Shown here piece by piece: positions 26,520 to 35,030 of a stretch of DNA of 64,000 nt. Position numbers and translations under genes: made by a program. This stretch comes from Ruminococcus sp. OA3 (GTDB lineage Bacteria > Bacillota > Clostridia > Lachnospirales > Lachnospiraceae), in contig NZ_JAKNTO010000001.1 of NCBI RefSeq assembly GCF_022440845.1, forward strand, positions 2,170,001-2,234,000. Reading direction: 5' to 3'. The notes under the pieces were generated by a model. The model had not been told where the DNA came from. It saw only the letters and a program-made list of their open reading frames with translations, and did not search any database. Numbering within the stretch: the stretch's first letter is position 1; every line of letters starts with the position of its first letter.

Positions 26520-29462
26520 ATGAAATTTGAGGAATTAAAGGCATATACCGTACTGTCCGAGGAAGACATTCAGGATATAGGCTCCAGAGGTTACCTTCTG
26601 GTGCATAATAAAAGCCAGGCCCGGGTGATGCTTCTTGAAAATGAAGATGATAACAAAGTATTTAATATTGCATTTCGCACACCTCCGGCAGACAGCACCG
26701 GCGTGGCACACATTCTGGAGCACAGCGTACTGTGCGGTTCAAGGCAATTTCCGCTGAAGGACCCGTTTGTCGAGTTGGTCAAGGGTTCTTTGAATACCTT
26801 TTTAAATGCCATGACATATCCGGATAAAACGATGTACCCGGTAGCCAGCTGCAATGATCAGGATTTTAAAAACCTGATGCACGTGTATCTGGATGCCGTT
26901 TTTTATCCAAACATTTATGAGAAAGAAGAGATTTTCCGCCAGGAGGGCTGGCACTATGAGCTGCGGGACGAAGAAAGCCCGCTGTGCTACAACGGTGTTG
27001 TATATAATGAGATGAAAGGTGCGTTTTCTTCACCAGAGGAGATGATGGACCGTGAGATTTTCAATACGCTGTTTCCTGATACAGCTTACGGGGTAGAATC
27101 AGGCGGGGATCCGGAACACATTCCGGAGCTGACGTACGAACAGTTTCTGGACTTTCACAGAAAATACTATCATCCGTCAAACAGTTATATCTATCTGTAC
27201 GGTGATATGGATATGGCTGAACGCCTGGAGTGGCTGGACAGGGAGTACCTGAGTGCCTTTGAGGCGTCTGTGCCGGATTCTGCCGTCCAGTATCAGAAGG
27301 CATTTGACGCGCCGGTGGAGCGCAGACTGTATTATCCGATCGCGGATCATGAATCGGAGGAGGAAAATGCCTACCTGACCTGGAATGTGGTGGTCGGCGA
27401 CAGTCTGGATGTGGAGCTGAACATGGCGTTTCAGATTCTGGAATATGCGCTGCTCTCGGCTCCGGGAGCTCCGCTCCGGCAGGCGCTGCTGGACGCGAAG
27501 ATCGGGAAAGATATCATGGGTTCCTATGAAGACGGAATCCTACAGCCATTTTTTTCCGTCGTTGCAAAGAACGCCAGGACGGAAGACCGTGAGCGGTTTC
27601 TTGAGCTCATCCGCACAACGCTTCGGCAGCTGGCAGATGAGGGGATCAACCGAAAGGCACTGGAAGCGGGGATCAATTACTTTGAATTCCGCTTTCGGGA
27701 GGCGGATTATGCATCCTATCCAAAAGGACTGATGTATGGTCTTGATGTGTTTGACAGCTGGCTCTATGATGATGAAAAACCATTTGCCTATCTGCATCAG
27801 CTGAATGTTTTTGCATCTCTGAAAGAAAAAATAAAAACCGGTTATTTTGAAAGTCTGCTCAGGGAATATCTTCTGGAAAATCCGCATTCAGCGATCGTTG
27901 TCGTTGAGCCGAAAAAGGGACTGGCAAAGGAAATGGAACAGAAGACAACAGAGAGGCTGGCTGCCCATAAGGCGTCGCTGTCCGCACAGGAGATACAGGA
28001 GCTGATCAGCCGGACAGAAGCGCTGGAAGAATATCAGTCGGCGGAAGAGACGGCGGAGGCACTGGCTGCGATCCCGATGCTTACACGCAGTGATATCGGG
28101 CGGGAGGCAGCGAAGCTGTACAATGAGCTGCGCACACTTTCCGGAATGCCGGTGCTGTTCCATAATCTTCCGACCAACCAGATCGGTTATCTGACCCTGT
28201 TATTTGACACAAAAGGGGTTCCGCGCAGGCTCGTTCCCTATATGGGACTGCTGAAGTCCGTGCTGGGATATGTCGATACGAAACAGTTTTCTTATGCGGA
28301 ATTATTTAATGAGATCAACGCCAACTCCGGCGGGATTCTGTGCGGGATCCATATTCTGACGAAAGCGGATGATATTCAGTCCTGTATCGGACTGTTCGGC
28401 GTCAAGGCAAAATGCCTCTATTCACAGTTGGGATTTGTGTTTGAAATGATTGCAGAAATTTTGACTTCGTCGAAACTGGATGATGAGAAACGGCTGTACG
28501 AGATCATCGCGCAGCAGAAATCGAGGATGCAGATGTCGATTCCAAGTTCCGGACATGCATCTGCGGTATCGCGTGTGACATCCTATTACTCGGCGAGTGG
28601 CTGCATGCAGGAGGAGATCAGCGGCATCGGATATTATAAATTTATTGAAGGACTGGAAGCGCAGTTTGAGACGCTAAAAGATACTGTTATCACAAACCTG
28701 AAAGAACTGATGAAATTTCTGTTCCGCCCGGAGAATATGATGATTAATTATACGGCAGATGAAGAGGGTTATCAGATGCTGGAACAGTCTGTACCGGATT
28801 TCTCACAGATACTGTGTACGGATCCGGTCGCTGAAGATCCGTTTACCTTTACACCACACCAGAGCAATGAAGGCTTTAAGACTTCCGGACAGGTGCAGTA
28901 TGTGGCGAAGGGCGGAAATTTCAGAAAAGACGGTTACTCCTATACGGGGAGCCTGCAGATTCTGAAGCTGATCCTGAGTTATGATTATCTGTGGACGAAT
29001 ATCCGTGTGAAAGGCGGCGCGTACGGCTGTATGAGCGCTTTCAAGCGAACAGGGGAAAGCTATTTTGTATCTTACCGGGATCCGAATCTGGACAAGACCC
29101 TGTCCGTCTTTGATGGAACGCCAGAGTATCTGAAAAGCTTTACCGCGGATGAACACGAGATGACTAAGTATATCATTGGGACGATCAGCGGGCTGGATAC
29201 GCCGCTCACGCCGCAGGGAAAAGGAATGCTGTCCTTCAATGCGTTTTTCTCGGGAATCACTGAAGAAGATCTGCAGAAAGAAAGAGATGAGATACTGAGT
29301 GCGGGGGTCCAGGATATTCGGAACCTGGCAGAAATTGTGGAGTCTGTGCTCTCACAGAATAATATCTGTGTGATCGGAAGTGAAGCGGCGATTGATGAAA
29401 ATGAGAATAAATTCTTTGTGACCAGGCATTTGATCGGAGATAACACAGCAGAGACAACATAA
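26520..29462 (+). CDS. M16C-family zinc metallopeptidase (presequence-protease-like)
   Basis: A 980-residue clam-shell peptidase of the insulinase/PreP type. The inverted zinc motif HILEH is at residues 64-68, followed by SVLCGSRQFPLKDPFVEL, typical of M16C. The third zinc ligand is the Glu in YNEMKGAFSSPEEMM. The C-terminal half carries the non-catalytic M16C-associated domain and KGGAYGCMS. It degrades short peptides inside a closed chamber. No signal peptide is seen, so it is cytosolic. A good GGAGG precedes ATG 26520. Confidence 0.95.
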   Translation: MKFEELKAYTVLSEEDIQDIGSRGYLLVHNKSQARVMLLENEDDNKVFNIAFRTPPADSTGVAHILEHSVLCGSRQFPLKDPFVELVKGSLNTFLNAMTYPDKTMYPVASCNDQDFKNLMHVYLDAVFYPNIYEKEEIFRQEGWHYELRDEESPLCYNGVVYNEMKGAFSSPEEMMDREIFNTLFPDTAYGVESGGDPEHIPELTYEQFLDFHRKYYHPSNSYIYLYGDMDMAERLEWLDREYLSAFEASVPDSAVQYQKAFDAPVERRLYYPIADHESEEENAYLTWNVVVGDSLDVELNMAFQILEYALLSAPGAPLRQALLDAKIGKDIMGSYEDGILQPFFSVVAKNARTEDRERFLELIRTTLRQLADEGINRKALEAGINYFEFRFREADYASYPKGLMYGLDVFDSWLYDDEKPFAYLHQLNVFASLKEKIKTGYFESLLREYLLENPHSAIVVVEPKKGLAKEMEQKTTERLAAHKASLSAQEIQELISRTEALEEYQSAEETAEALAAIPMLTRSDIGREAAKLYNELRTLSGMPVLFHNLPTNQIGYLTLLFDTKGVPRRLVPYMGLLKSVLGYVDTKQFSYAELFNEINANSGGILCGIHILTKADDIQSCIGLFGVKAKCLYSQLGFVFEMIAEILTSSKLDDEKRLYEIIAQQKSRMQMSIPSSGHASAVSRVTSYYSASGCMQEEISGIGYYKFIEGLEAQFETLKDTVITNLKELMKFLFRPENMMINYTADEEGYQMLEQSVPDFSQILCTDPVAEDPFTFTPHQSNEGFKTSGQVQYVAKGGNFRKDGYSYTGSLQILKLILSYDYLWTNIRVKGGAYGCMSAFKRTGESYFVSYRDPNLDKTLSVFDGTPEYLKSFTADEHEMTKYIIGTISGLDTPLTPQGKGMLSFNAFFSGITEEDLQKERDEILSAGVQDIRNLAEIVESVLSQNNICVIGSEAAIDENENKFFVTRHLIGDNTAETT

Positions 29463-29491
29463 AGATAAATGAGAGAAAAACGGGAGGATAT

Positions 29492-30397
29492 ATGAACGAA
29501 CATTACAAATCCGGTTTTGTGGCGATTATCGGGCGACCGAATGTCGGCAAGTCAACGCTGATGAATCAGCTGATCGGGCAGAAGATTGCAATTACATCCA
29601 AGAAGCCGCAGACCACCCGCAACCGCATCCAGACGGTCTACAGCTGCGAGCAGGGACAGATCGTGTTCCTGGACACACCGGGGATCCACAAGGCGAAGAA
29701 CAAACTGGGTGAATATATGGTCAATGTGGCACAGCGCACGCTGAAAGAAGTGGATGTAATCCTCTGGCTCGTGGAGCCGTCGACGTTCATCGGAGCGGGG
29801 GAAAAGCATATCGCCGCGCAGCTTGCGGGGCTGAATCTTCCGGTGATCCTGGTGATCAATAAGGTGGACACGGTGCCGAAGGAAGAGGTGCTTCTGTTCA
29901 TCGATGCTTATCGGAAGCTGTATGAATTTGACGAGATCATTCCGGCTTCCGCGCTGCGCGGACAGAATACGGGTGATATCATCGACAGCATATTCAAATA
30001 TCTGCCGTACGGACCACAGTATTTTGACGAGGACGTGGTGACAGACCAGCCGATGCGCCAGATCGTAGCAGAGGTTATACGTGAGAAAGCGCTGCATGCA
30101 TTGGACGAAGAGATACCGCACGGGATCGCGGTCTCCATTGATCTGATGAAGGAACGCAGGAAAGGGAATATCACAGATATTGAAGCGACGATCGTCTGTG
30201 AGCGTGAATCGCACAAGGGCATCATCATCGGAAAGCAGGGGGCGATGCTCAAGAAGATCGGTACGAATGCACGTTACGAGATTGAGCAGATGATCGAAGG
30301 AAAAGTCAATCTGAAGCTGTGGGTGAAAGTGAAAAAAGACTGGCGTGACAGTGATTTTCTGATGAAGAATTTCGGATACGATAAAAAAGAACGATAG
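29492..30397 (+). CDS. era: GTPase Era
   Basis: Ribosome-assembly GTPase that binds the 3' end of 16S rRNA, 301 residues. G1 is GRPNVGKST, G3 DTPGIH, G4 NKVD and G5 SALRG. The C-terminal KH domain contains IIIGKQGAMLKKIG. It is followed 18 bp downstream by recO, the common Firmicutes arrangement. The start follows GGGAGG. Confidence 0.97.
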   Translation: MNEHYKSGFVAIIGRPNVGKSTLMNQLIGQKIAITSKKPQTTRNRIQTVYSCEQGQIVFLDTPGIHKAKNKLGEYMVNVAQRTLKEVDVILWLVEPSTFIGAGEKHIAAQLAGLNLPVILVINKVDTVPKEEVLLFIDAYRKLYEFDEIIPASALRGQNTGDIIDSIFKYLPYGPQYFDEDVVTDQPMRQIVAEVIREKALHALDEEIPHGIAVSIDLMKERRKGNITDIEATIVCERESHKGIIIGKQGAMLKKIGTNARYEIEQMIEGKVNLKLWVKVKKDWRDSDFLMKNFGYDKKER

Positions 30398-30415
30398 AAA
30401 GAAGTATAAATAAAA

Positions 30416-31159
30416 ATGAGCGGACCGGTAACTGTGAACGGCGTTGTCCTCCTGGCAGCGCCGGTGGGGGAATATGATAAGCGAGTTGTGCTGCTGACCA
30501 GGGAGCGCGGAAAGATCACAGCATTTGCACGCGGGGCGCGGAAAAGCACCAGTGCACTTCTGGCAGCGGCCAATCCATTTGTATTTGCTGCGTTCAGCGT
30601 ATATGAAGGGCGCAGTGCATACAGCCTGGTTGCGGCTGAGGTTTCACACCATTTCACGGAGCTGGCCAGGGAACAGCCGGGTGTGTATTATGGATTCTAT
30701 TTTCTTGAGTTTCTGGATTATTACGGTCGCGAGGGTGTTGACGCTGCCGCGATGGTGAATCTGCTGTACGCTGCGCTTCGCAGCCTTGAAAATCCGAAGA
30801 TACCGAACCCGCTGGTGAGGCGGGTTTTTGAGCTGAAGCTGATGACCCTGAACGGTGAGTATCCGCAGGTTTTTGAGTGTGTTCGCTGCGGGAGTAAGGA
30901 AGATCTTGCGACATTCAGCTTAGGGAAGAGCGGAGTGCTCTGCACGGAATGCTGCCGGGAAGACAAGGCAGGCGTGCCGGTGAGCGCATCGCTCCTGTAT
31001 ACGATGCAGTATGTGATCGCTTCGCCCATCGGTAAACTGTACAGTTTTACCGTGACGGATGAGGTCCTGCGGGAATTTGAACGGCTGATGGACCGGTATG
31101 TTGAGCTCTATACGGATAAAAAGTTTAAAAGTCTTGAAATACTGAAAATGATGTGTTGA
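30416..31159 (+). CDS. recO: DNA repair protein RecO
   Basis: Recombination mediator that loads RecA with RecR, 247 residues. An N-terminal OB fold (VNGVVLLAAPVGEYDKRVVLLTRERG) is followed by a helical domain and a zinc site with CVRCG and CTECC. Position directly after era supports the call. The ribosome site is weak (AGAAAG), suggesting low expression or coupling. Confidence 0.95.
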   Translation: MSGPVTVNGVVLLAAPVGEYDKRVVLLTRERGKITAFARGARKSTSALLAAANPFVFAAFSVYEGRSAYSLVAAEVSHHFTELAREQPGVYYGFYFLEFLDYYGREGVDAAAMVNLLYAALRSLENPKIPNPLVRRVFELKLMTLNGEYPQVFECVRCGSKEDLATFSLGKSGVLCTECCREDKAGVPVSASLLYTMQYVIASPIGKLYSFTVTDEVLREFERLMDRYVELYTDKKFKSLEILKMMC

Positions 31160-31222
31160 AAATATGGGCTCCAGAGGTTATAATTGAAACTTGAAGTAAA
31201 ACTGGCACAGGAGGCAGAAAAG

Positions 31223-31837
31223 TTGAAAAAATACATAGTGCTTTTGGCCGGTATACTGTTCATATTGCTCACGGGCTGTGGGGCTGCGGCAGACAACAGC
31301 ACGGTCACGATCGACAAAAAGGGGAGAGTGACCTCTGTGATCGTGGACAGCTTTGACAGGTCCTATTACGATACGGAGAAGCTGGAAAGCACGGTGGAAA
31401 AAGCCGTTGCTGCTTACAACAAAGAGCAGGATGCGGAGAAGGTATCGATGAAACAGTGCAGGTATGACAAAAAGCAGCAGGAGATTCGTCTGGAAATGGA
31501 ATACGCTTCCTGCAGCGATTATGAAGCATTCAACCAGGTAACACTGTTTGACGGGACGATAACACAGGCCGGGGAGACGTATGATTTTGAGGGGAAATTT
31601 CTTGATGCAGGCGGAAATGAAACAGATATCGCTGCAGTCAGAACCCAGTACCCTGAGGCGCGTGTGACCGTGACGAATGAGCCTGTGGATGTGGTGACAC
31701 GCGGGAAAATTCTGTGCGTCAGTGAAAATGTAAAGATTCTGGGTGAGAAAAAGGCCCGGGTTGAAGCTGGGGAAAACCAGGATAATGAAAATGCGCAGAC
31801 CAGTATAGCGGGCTATGCTTATATCGTCTATCAATGA
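31223..31837 (+). CDS. Small lipoprotein, function unknown
   Basis: A 204-residue predicted lipoprotein. The signal KKYIVLLAGILFILLTGCG has its lipobox Cys near residue 18. The mature part is mixed alpha/beta with no recognised motif. The start is TTG at 31223 behind AGGAGG (31209-31214); an upstream TTG at 31184 lacks a ribosome site. It follows recO by 63 bp. I do not recognise the family. Confidence 0.8.
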   Translation: MKKYIVLLAGILFILLTGCGAAADNSTVTIDKKGRVTSVIVDSFDRSYYDTEKLESTVEKAVAAYNKEQDAEKVSMKQCRYDKKQQEIRLEMEYASCSDYEAFNQVTLFDGTITQAGETYDFEGKFLDAGGNETDIAAVRTQYPEARVTVTNEPVDVVTRGKILCVSENVKILGEKKARVEAGENQDNENAQTSIAGYAYIVYQ

Positions 31838-31844
31838 ATAGATA

Positions 31845-32017
31845 CCAGGGTCAAAAGGTCGTGCGTTTCATGCTTGCATGAAAAAGCATGACTTTGGGAC
31901 CCGCAAAACATGAGAAAGCAGCCCGAGCAGGGCGGATTTCGAATGTTTTCAGGATTGGGGGAGCACATAGTGCGGAACAATCCGTGGTATTATGGGGTCA
32001 AAAAAGCTTTTGCCCCC
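31845..32017 (-). repeat. Dispersed repeat element, copy B
   Basis: Read on the minus strand it matches copy A (24386-24552) over essentially its whole length. It has the same order of blocks, from an imperfect GGGGCAAAA hairpin to GACCTTTTGACCCTGG. It ends 27 bp before the glyS start, so the hairpin end is next to the gene. Confidence 0.85.
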
Positions 32018-32044
32018 AACATCATGAATATAAAGAGGAGAAAT

Positions 32045-33442
32045 ATGATGGAAAAAACAATGGACAAAATCGTTGCTCTGGCAAAGTCGAGAGGATTCGT
32101 CTATCCGGGATCCGAGATCTATGGAGGACTTGCCAATACCTGGGATTATGGAAATCTCGGTGTGGAACTGAAAAACAATGTGAAGCGGGCGTGGTGGAAA
32201 AAATTCATCATGGAAAACCCATACAATGTCGGTGTTGACTGTGCGATCCTGATGAATCCGCAGACATGGGTGGCATCAGGACATCTGGGCGGTTTCTCTG
32301 ATCCGCTGATGGACTGCCGTGAATGCCATGAGCGTTTCCGTGCAGACCAGATCATCGAGAACTTCAGCGCCGAACACGGAATCGAGCTGAAGACTTCCGT
32401 TGACGCGTGGTCACAGGAGGAGATGCGCACATTCATCGACGAGCACCAGATTCCATGTCCGACGTGCGGCAAGCATAACTTTACAGATATCCGTCAGTTC
32501 AACCTGATGTTCAAGACATTCCAGGGAGTGACAGAGGATGCCAAGAATACCGTTTATCTGAGACCGGAGACGGCGCAGGGCATCTTTGTAAACTTTAAAA
32601 ATGTACAGCGCACCTCGAGAAAGAAGATTCCGTTCGGAATCGGCCAGATCGGAAAATCCTTCCGAAATGAGATCACACCGGGCAACTTTACCTTCCGTAC
32701 CCGCGAGTTCGAACAGATGGAGCTGGAATTCTTCTGCGAACCGGATACCGATCTGGAATGGTTCGCCTACTGGAAACAGTTCTGCCTCGACTGGCTGAAA
32801 GAGCTGGGGCTGAAAGAAGAGGAGATCCGCGTCAGAGACCATGACAAGGAAGAGCTCAGCTTCTACAGCAAGGCGACGACGGACGTGGAGTTTATGTTCC
32901 CGTTCGGCTGGGGCGAACTGTGGGGAATCGCAGACCGTACCGACTATGACCTGACACAGCACCAGAACACATCCGGACAGGATATGACGTACTTTGATGA
33001 TGAGAAGAAGATCAAATACGTCCCATACGTGATCGAGCCGTCGCTCGGCGCGGACCGCATGGTACTGGCCTTCCTCTGCAGCGCGTACGATGAGGAAGTT
33101 CTGGATGCTGAGAAAAACGACGTGCGCACGGTGCTTCATTTCCACCCGGCGCTGGCGCCTGTGAAGATCGGTGTGCTCCCGCTGTCCAAAAAGTTAAATG
33201 ACGGCGCACTGAAGGTATTTGAGATGCTGTCGAGAGAATATAACTGTGAATTCGATGACCGCGGGAATATCGGAAAACGCTACCGCCGCCAGGATGAGAT
33301 CGGAACTCCGTTCTGCGTGACATACGATTTCGATTCTGAGGAAGACGGGGCGGTAACCGTCCGCGACCGTGATACAATGGAACAGGAACGCGTGAAGATC
33401 GAAGATCTGGAGCGCTATATGGCGGAGAAGTTCCGTTTTTAA
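32045..33442 (+). CDS. glyS: Glycyl-tRNA synthetase, single-chain (alpha2) type
   Basis: Charges tRNA-Gly; 465 residues, the usual size of the bacterial/archaeal-type class II enzyme (glyQS). N-terminal [23 protein letters not shown] is diagnostic. Class II motif 2 is [21 protein letters not shown] and motif 3 lies near [16 protein letters not shown]-terminal anticodon domain follows. The start at 32045 follows GAGGAGAA; the frame runs back to 31910 only through repeat copy B. No T-box is visible upstream. Confidence 0.96.
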   Translation: MMEKTMDKIVALAKSRGFVYPGSEIYGGLANTWDYGNLGVELKNNVKRAWWKKFIMENPYNVGVDCAILMNPQTWVASGHLGGFSDPLMDCRECHERFRADQIIENFSAEHGIELKTSVDAWSQEEMRTFIDEHQIPCPTCGKHNFTDIRQFNLMFKTFQGVTEDAKNTVYLRPETAQGIFVNFKNVQRTSRKKIPFGIGQIGKSFRNEITPGNFTFRTREFEQMELEFFCEPDTDLEWFAYWKQFCLDWLKELGLKEEEIRVRDHDKEELSFYSKATTDVEFMFPFGWGELWGIADRTDYDLTQHQNTSGQDMTYFDDEKKIKYVPYVIEPSLGADRMVLAFLCSAYDEEVLDAEKNDVRTVLHFHPALAPVKIGVLPLSKKLNDGALKVFEMLSREYNCEFDDRGNIGKRYRRQDEIGTPFCVTYDFDSEEDGAVTVRDRDTMEQERVKIEDLERYMAEKFRF

Positions 33443-33473
33443 TACTGCCTTTTTGCGAAATGCTGAAAAACAG

Positions 33474-33502
33474 TTGTCGAAGGCGAATGTTTTTGCTATA
33501 AT
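33474..33502 (+). promoter_or_regulatory. Promoter of the phosphofructokinase gene
   Basis: -35 TTGTCG (33474-33479) and -10 TATAAT (33497-33502) are spaced 17 bp apart; AGGAGG and ATG follow. Confidence 0.7.
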
Positions 33503-33540
33503 CGAAAATAGATGATTTTAACAATTAGGAGGAAATTATT

Positions 33541-34791
33541 ATGGCACAGAGAAATATCGTTGTAGGTCAGTCCGGCGGACCGACTGCTGTTATCAATTCC
33601 AGTCTTGCAGGTGTAGTTGCGGCTGCCAAAGATCTTGGTTATGACAAAATCTATGGTATGCATCACGGAATCCAGGGATTCCTGAACGAAGATCTGGTTG
33701 ATATCTCTGAATATGTAAAAGATAAAAATGACATTGAGCTTCTGAAGAGAACACCTTCCGCATTCCTCGGATCCTGCCGTTTCAAGCTTCCGAAAATTGA
33801 AGGAAATGAAGAAATCTATGACAAGATTTTTGAGATCATGGAAAAAAATGAAATTGAATGTCTGTTCTACATTGGCGGAAATGATTCCATGGATACGATC
33901 AAAATGCTGTCTGACTATGCGGAATTAAAAGGCAAAAAGCAGAGATTCATGGGTGTTCCGAAGACGATCGACAATGATTTGCCGATCACTGACCATACAC
34001 CGGGATACGGTTCCGCAGCTAAATATATCGCAGCTTCCTTAAAAGAAGTGATCCGTGACAATTCCAGCTTCGGTATCGAAAAACCAACTGTGGTTGTAGT
34101 TGAGATCATGGGACGACATGCGGGATGGCTGACAGCTGCAGCTGCTCTTTCAAGAGGAGAAGACTGTGAAGGACCTGATATGATCTACCTTCCGGAAGCA
34201 GATTTTGACCTGGATGATTTCATGGCAAGAGTGAAAAAACTCTCTGAAGAGAAGAGTTCTGTTGTGATTGCTGTATCCGAAGGTATCAAACTGGCTGACG
34301 GACGTTTCGTATGCGAACTTGGTTCCGCATCTGACTATGTGGATGCGTTTGGACATAAACAGCTGTCCGGATGTGCAGTTGTGCTGACAAATAAGATCCA
34401 GTCTGAACTGGGCCTGAAATCTCGTGCCATCGAATACTCAACACTGCAGAGAGCAGCTACTCATCTGGCATCCCTGACAGATATCAACGAAGCATTTACC
34501 GTTGGATACCTGGCATGCAAGGCAGCTGATGAAGGCAAGACGGGCATGATGGTGACAATCGAAGTTGTAAACCGTGACCCATATGAAGTAGCTTACAATA
34601 TCTACGATATCCATGCGATTGCAAACGTAGAGAGACCGGTACCGGCTGAGTGGATCGTAAACAATGGTACGGATGTAAGCGAGGAATATGTGAAATATGC
34701 GCGTCCGCTGATCATGGGCGAGCTGACACCAATGATGGTGGAAGGTCTTCCAAGACACCTTGTTTTAAACAAATCTACTTACAGAAAATAA
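33541..34791 (+). CDS. pfp: 6-phosphofructokinase, pyrophosphate-dependent type
   Basis: Converts fructose 6-phosphate to fructose 1,6-bisphosphate; 416 residues, longer than ATP-PfkA (about 320). The residues that select PPi over ATP are seen: GGNDS at 112-116, with Asp115 in place of the Gly of GGDGS, and PKTIDND at 140-146, with Lys141 in place of Gly. Substrate motifs GRHAGWLT and EGIK are present. PPi can thus replace ATP, and the reaction is reversible. The neighbouring PPDK also uses PPi. Confidence 0.93.
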   Translation: MAQRNIVVGQSGGPTAVINSSLAGVVAAAKDLGYDKIYGMHHGIQGFLNEDLVDISEYVKDKNDIELLKRTPSAFLGSCRFKLPKIEGNEEIYDKIFEIMEKNEIECLFYIGGNDSMDTIKMLSDYAELKGKKQRFMGVPKTIDNDLPITDHTPGYGSAAKYIAASLKEVIRDNSSFGIEKPTVVVVEIMGRHAGWLTAAAALSRGEDCEGPDMIYLPEADFDLDDFMARVKKLSEEKSSVVIAVSEGIKLADGRFVCELGSASDYVDAFGHKQLSGCAVVLTNKIQSELGLKSRAIEYSTLQRAATHLASLTDINEAFTVGYLACKAADEGKTGMMVTIEVVNRDPYEVAYNIYDIHAIANVERPVPAEWIVNNGTDVSEEYVKYARPLIMGELTPMMVEGLPRHLVLNKSTYRK

Positions 34792-34842
34792 GGTTGTTTC
34801 AGATGCCTGTGCATCATAAAACTGCATAAGACTTATTATACC

Positions 34843-34882
34843 GACGCTTTTCGGCAGACATTGCCGGAAAGCGTCTTTTTTC
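34843..34882 (+). terminator. Rho-independent terminator after pfp
   Basis: GACGCTTTTCGGCA pairs with TTGCCGGAAAGCGTC, followed by TTTTTT. It separates pfp from ppdK. Confidence 0.93.
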
Positions 34883-34929
34883 TGCATGGAAATAATTGTG
34901 TAAATTGCACAAATAATCCAAAAATATTC

Positions 34930-34957
34930 TTGACTAGAATGGCATATATGTTAAGAT
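34930..34957 (+). promoter_or_regulatory. Promoter of ppdK
   Basis: -35 TTGACT (34930-34935) and -10 TAAGAT (34952-34957) are spaced 16 bp apart. Transcription would begin about 10 nt before the hairpin at 34975. Confidence 0.6.
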
Positions 34958-34974
34958 GATATTATGATGGAAGG

Positions 34975-34994
34975 GGGCAAAAGGTATTTTGCCC
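34975..34994 (+). repeat. Hairpin end of the dispersed repeat, copy C (partial)
   Basis: GGGCAAAA-GGTA-TTTTGCCC is a perfect hairpin. Both it and its flanks (ATGATG before, GATG...CC after) match the first 40 bp of repeat copy A; the rest is absent. It lies in the ppdK 5' leader. Confidence 0.65.
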
Positions 34995-35030
34995 GATGAT
35001 ACCACTAAAAAGGTAGTAGGAGGAAATACG

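Noticed and set aside
31910-32044. N-terminal extension of glycyl-tRNA synthetase
   Set aside because: It reads through repeat copy B; the Met at 32045 has GAGGAGAA and matches family length.
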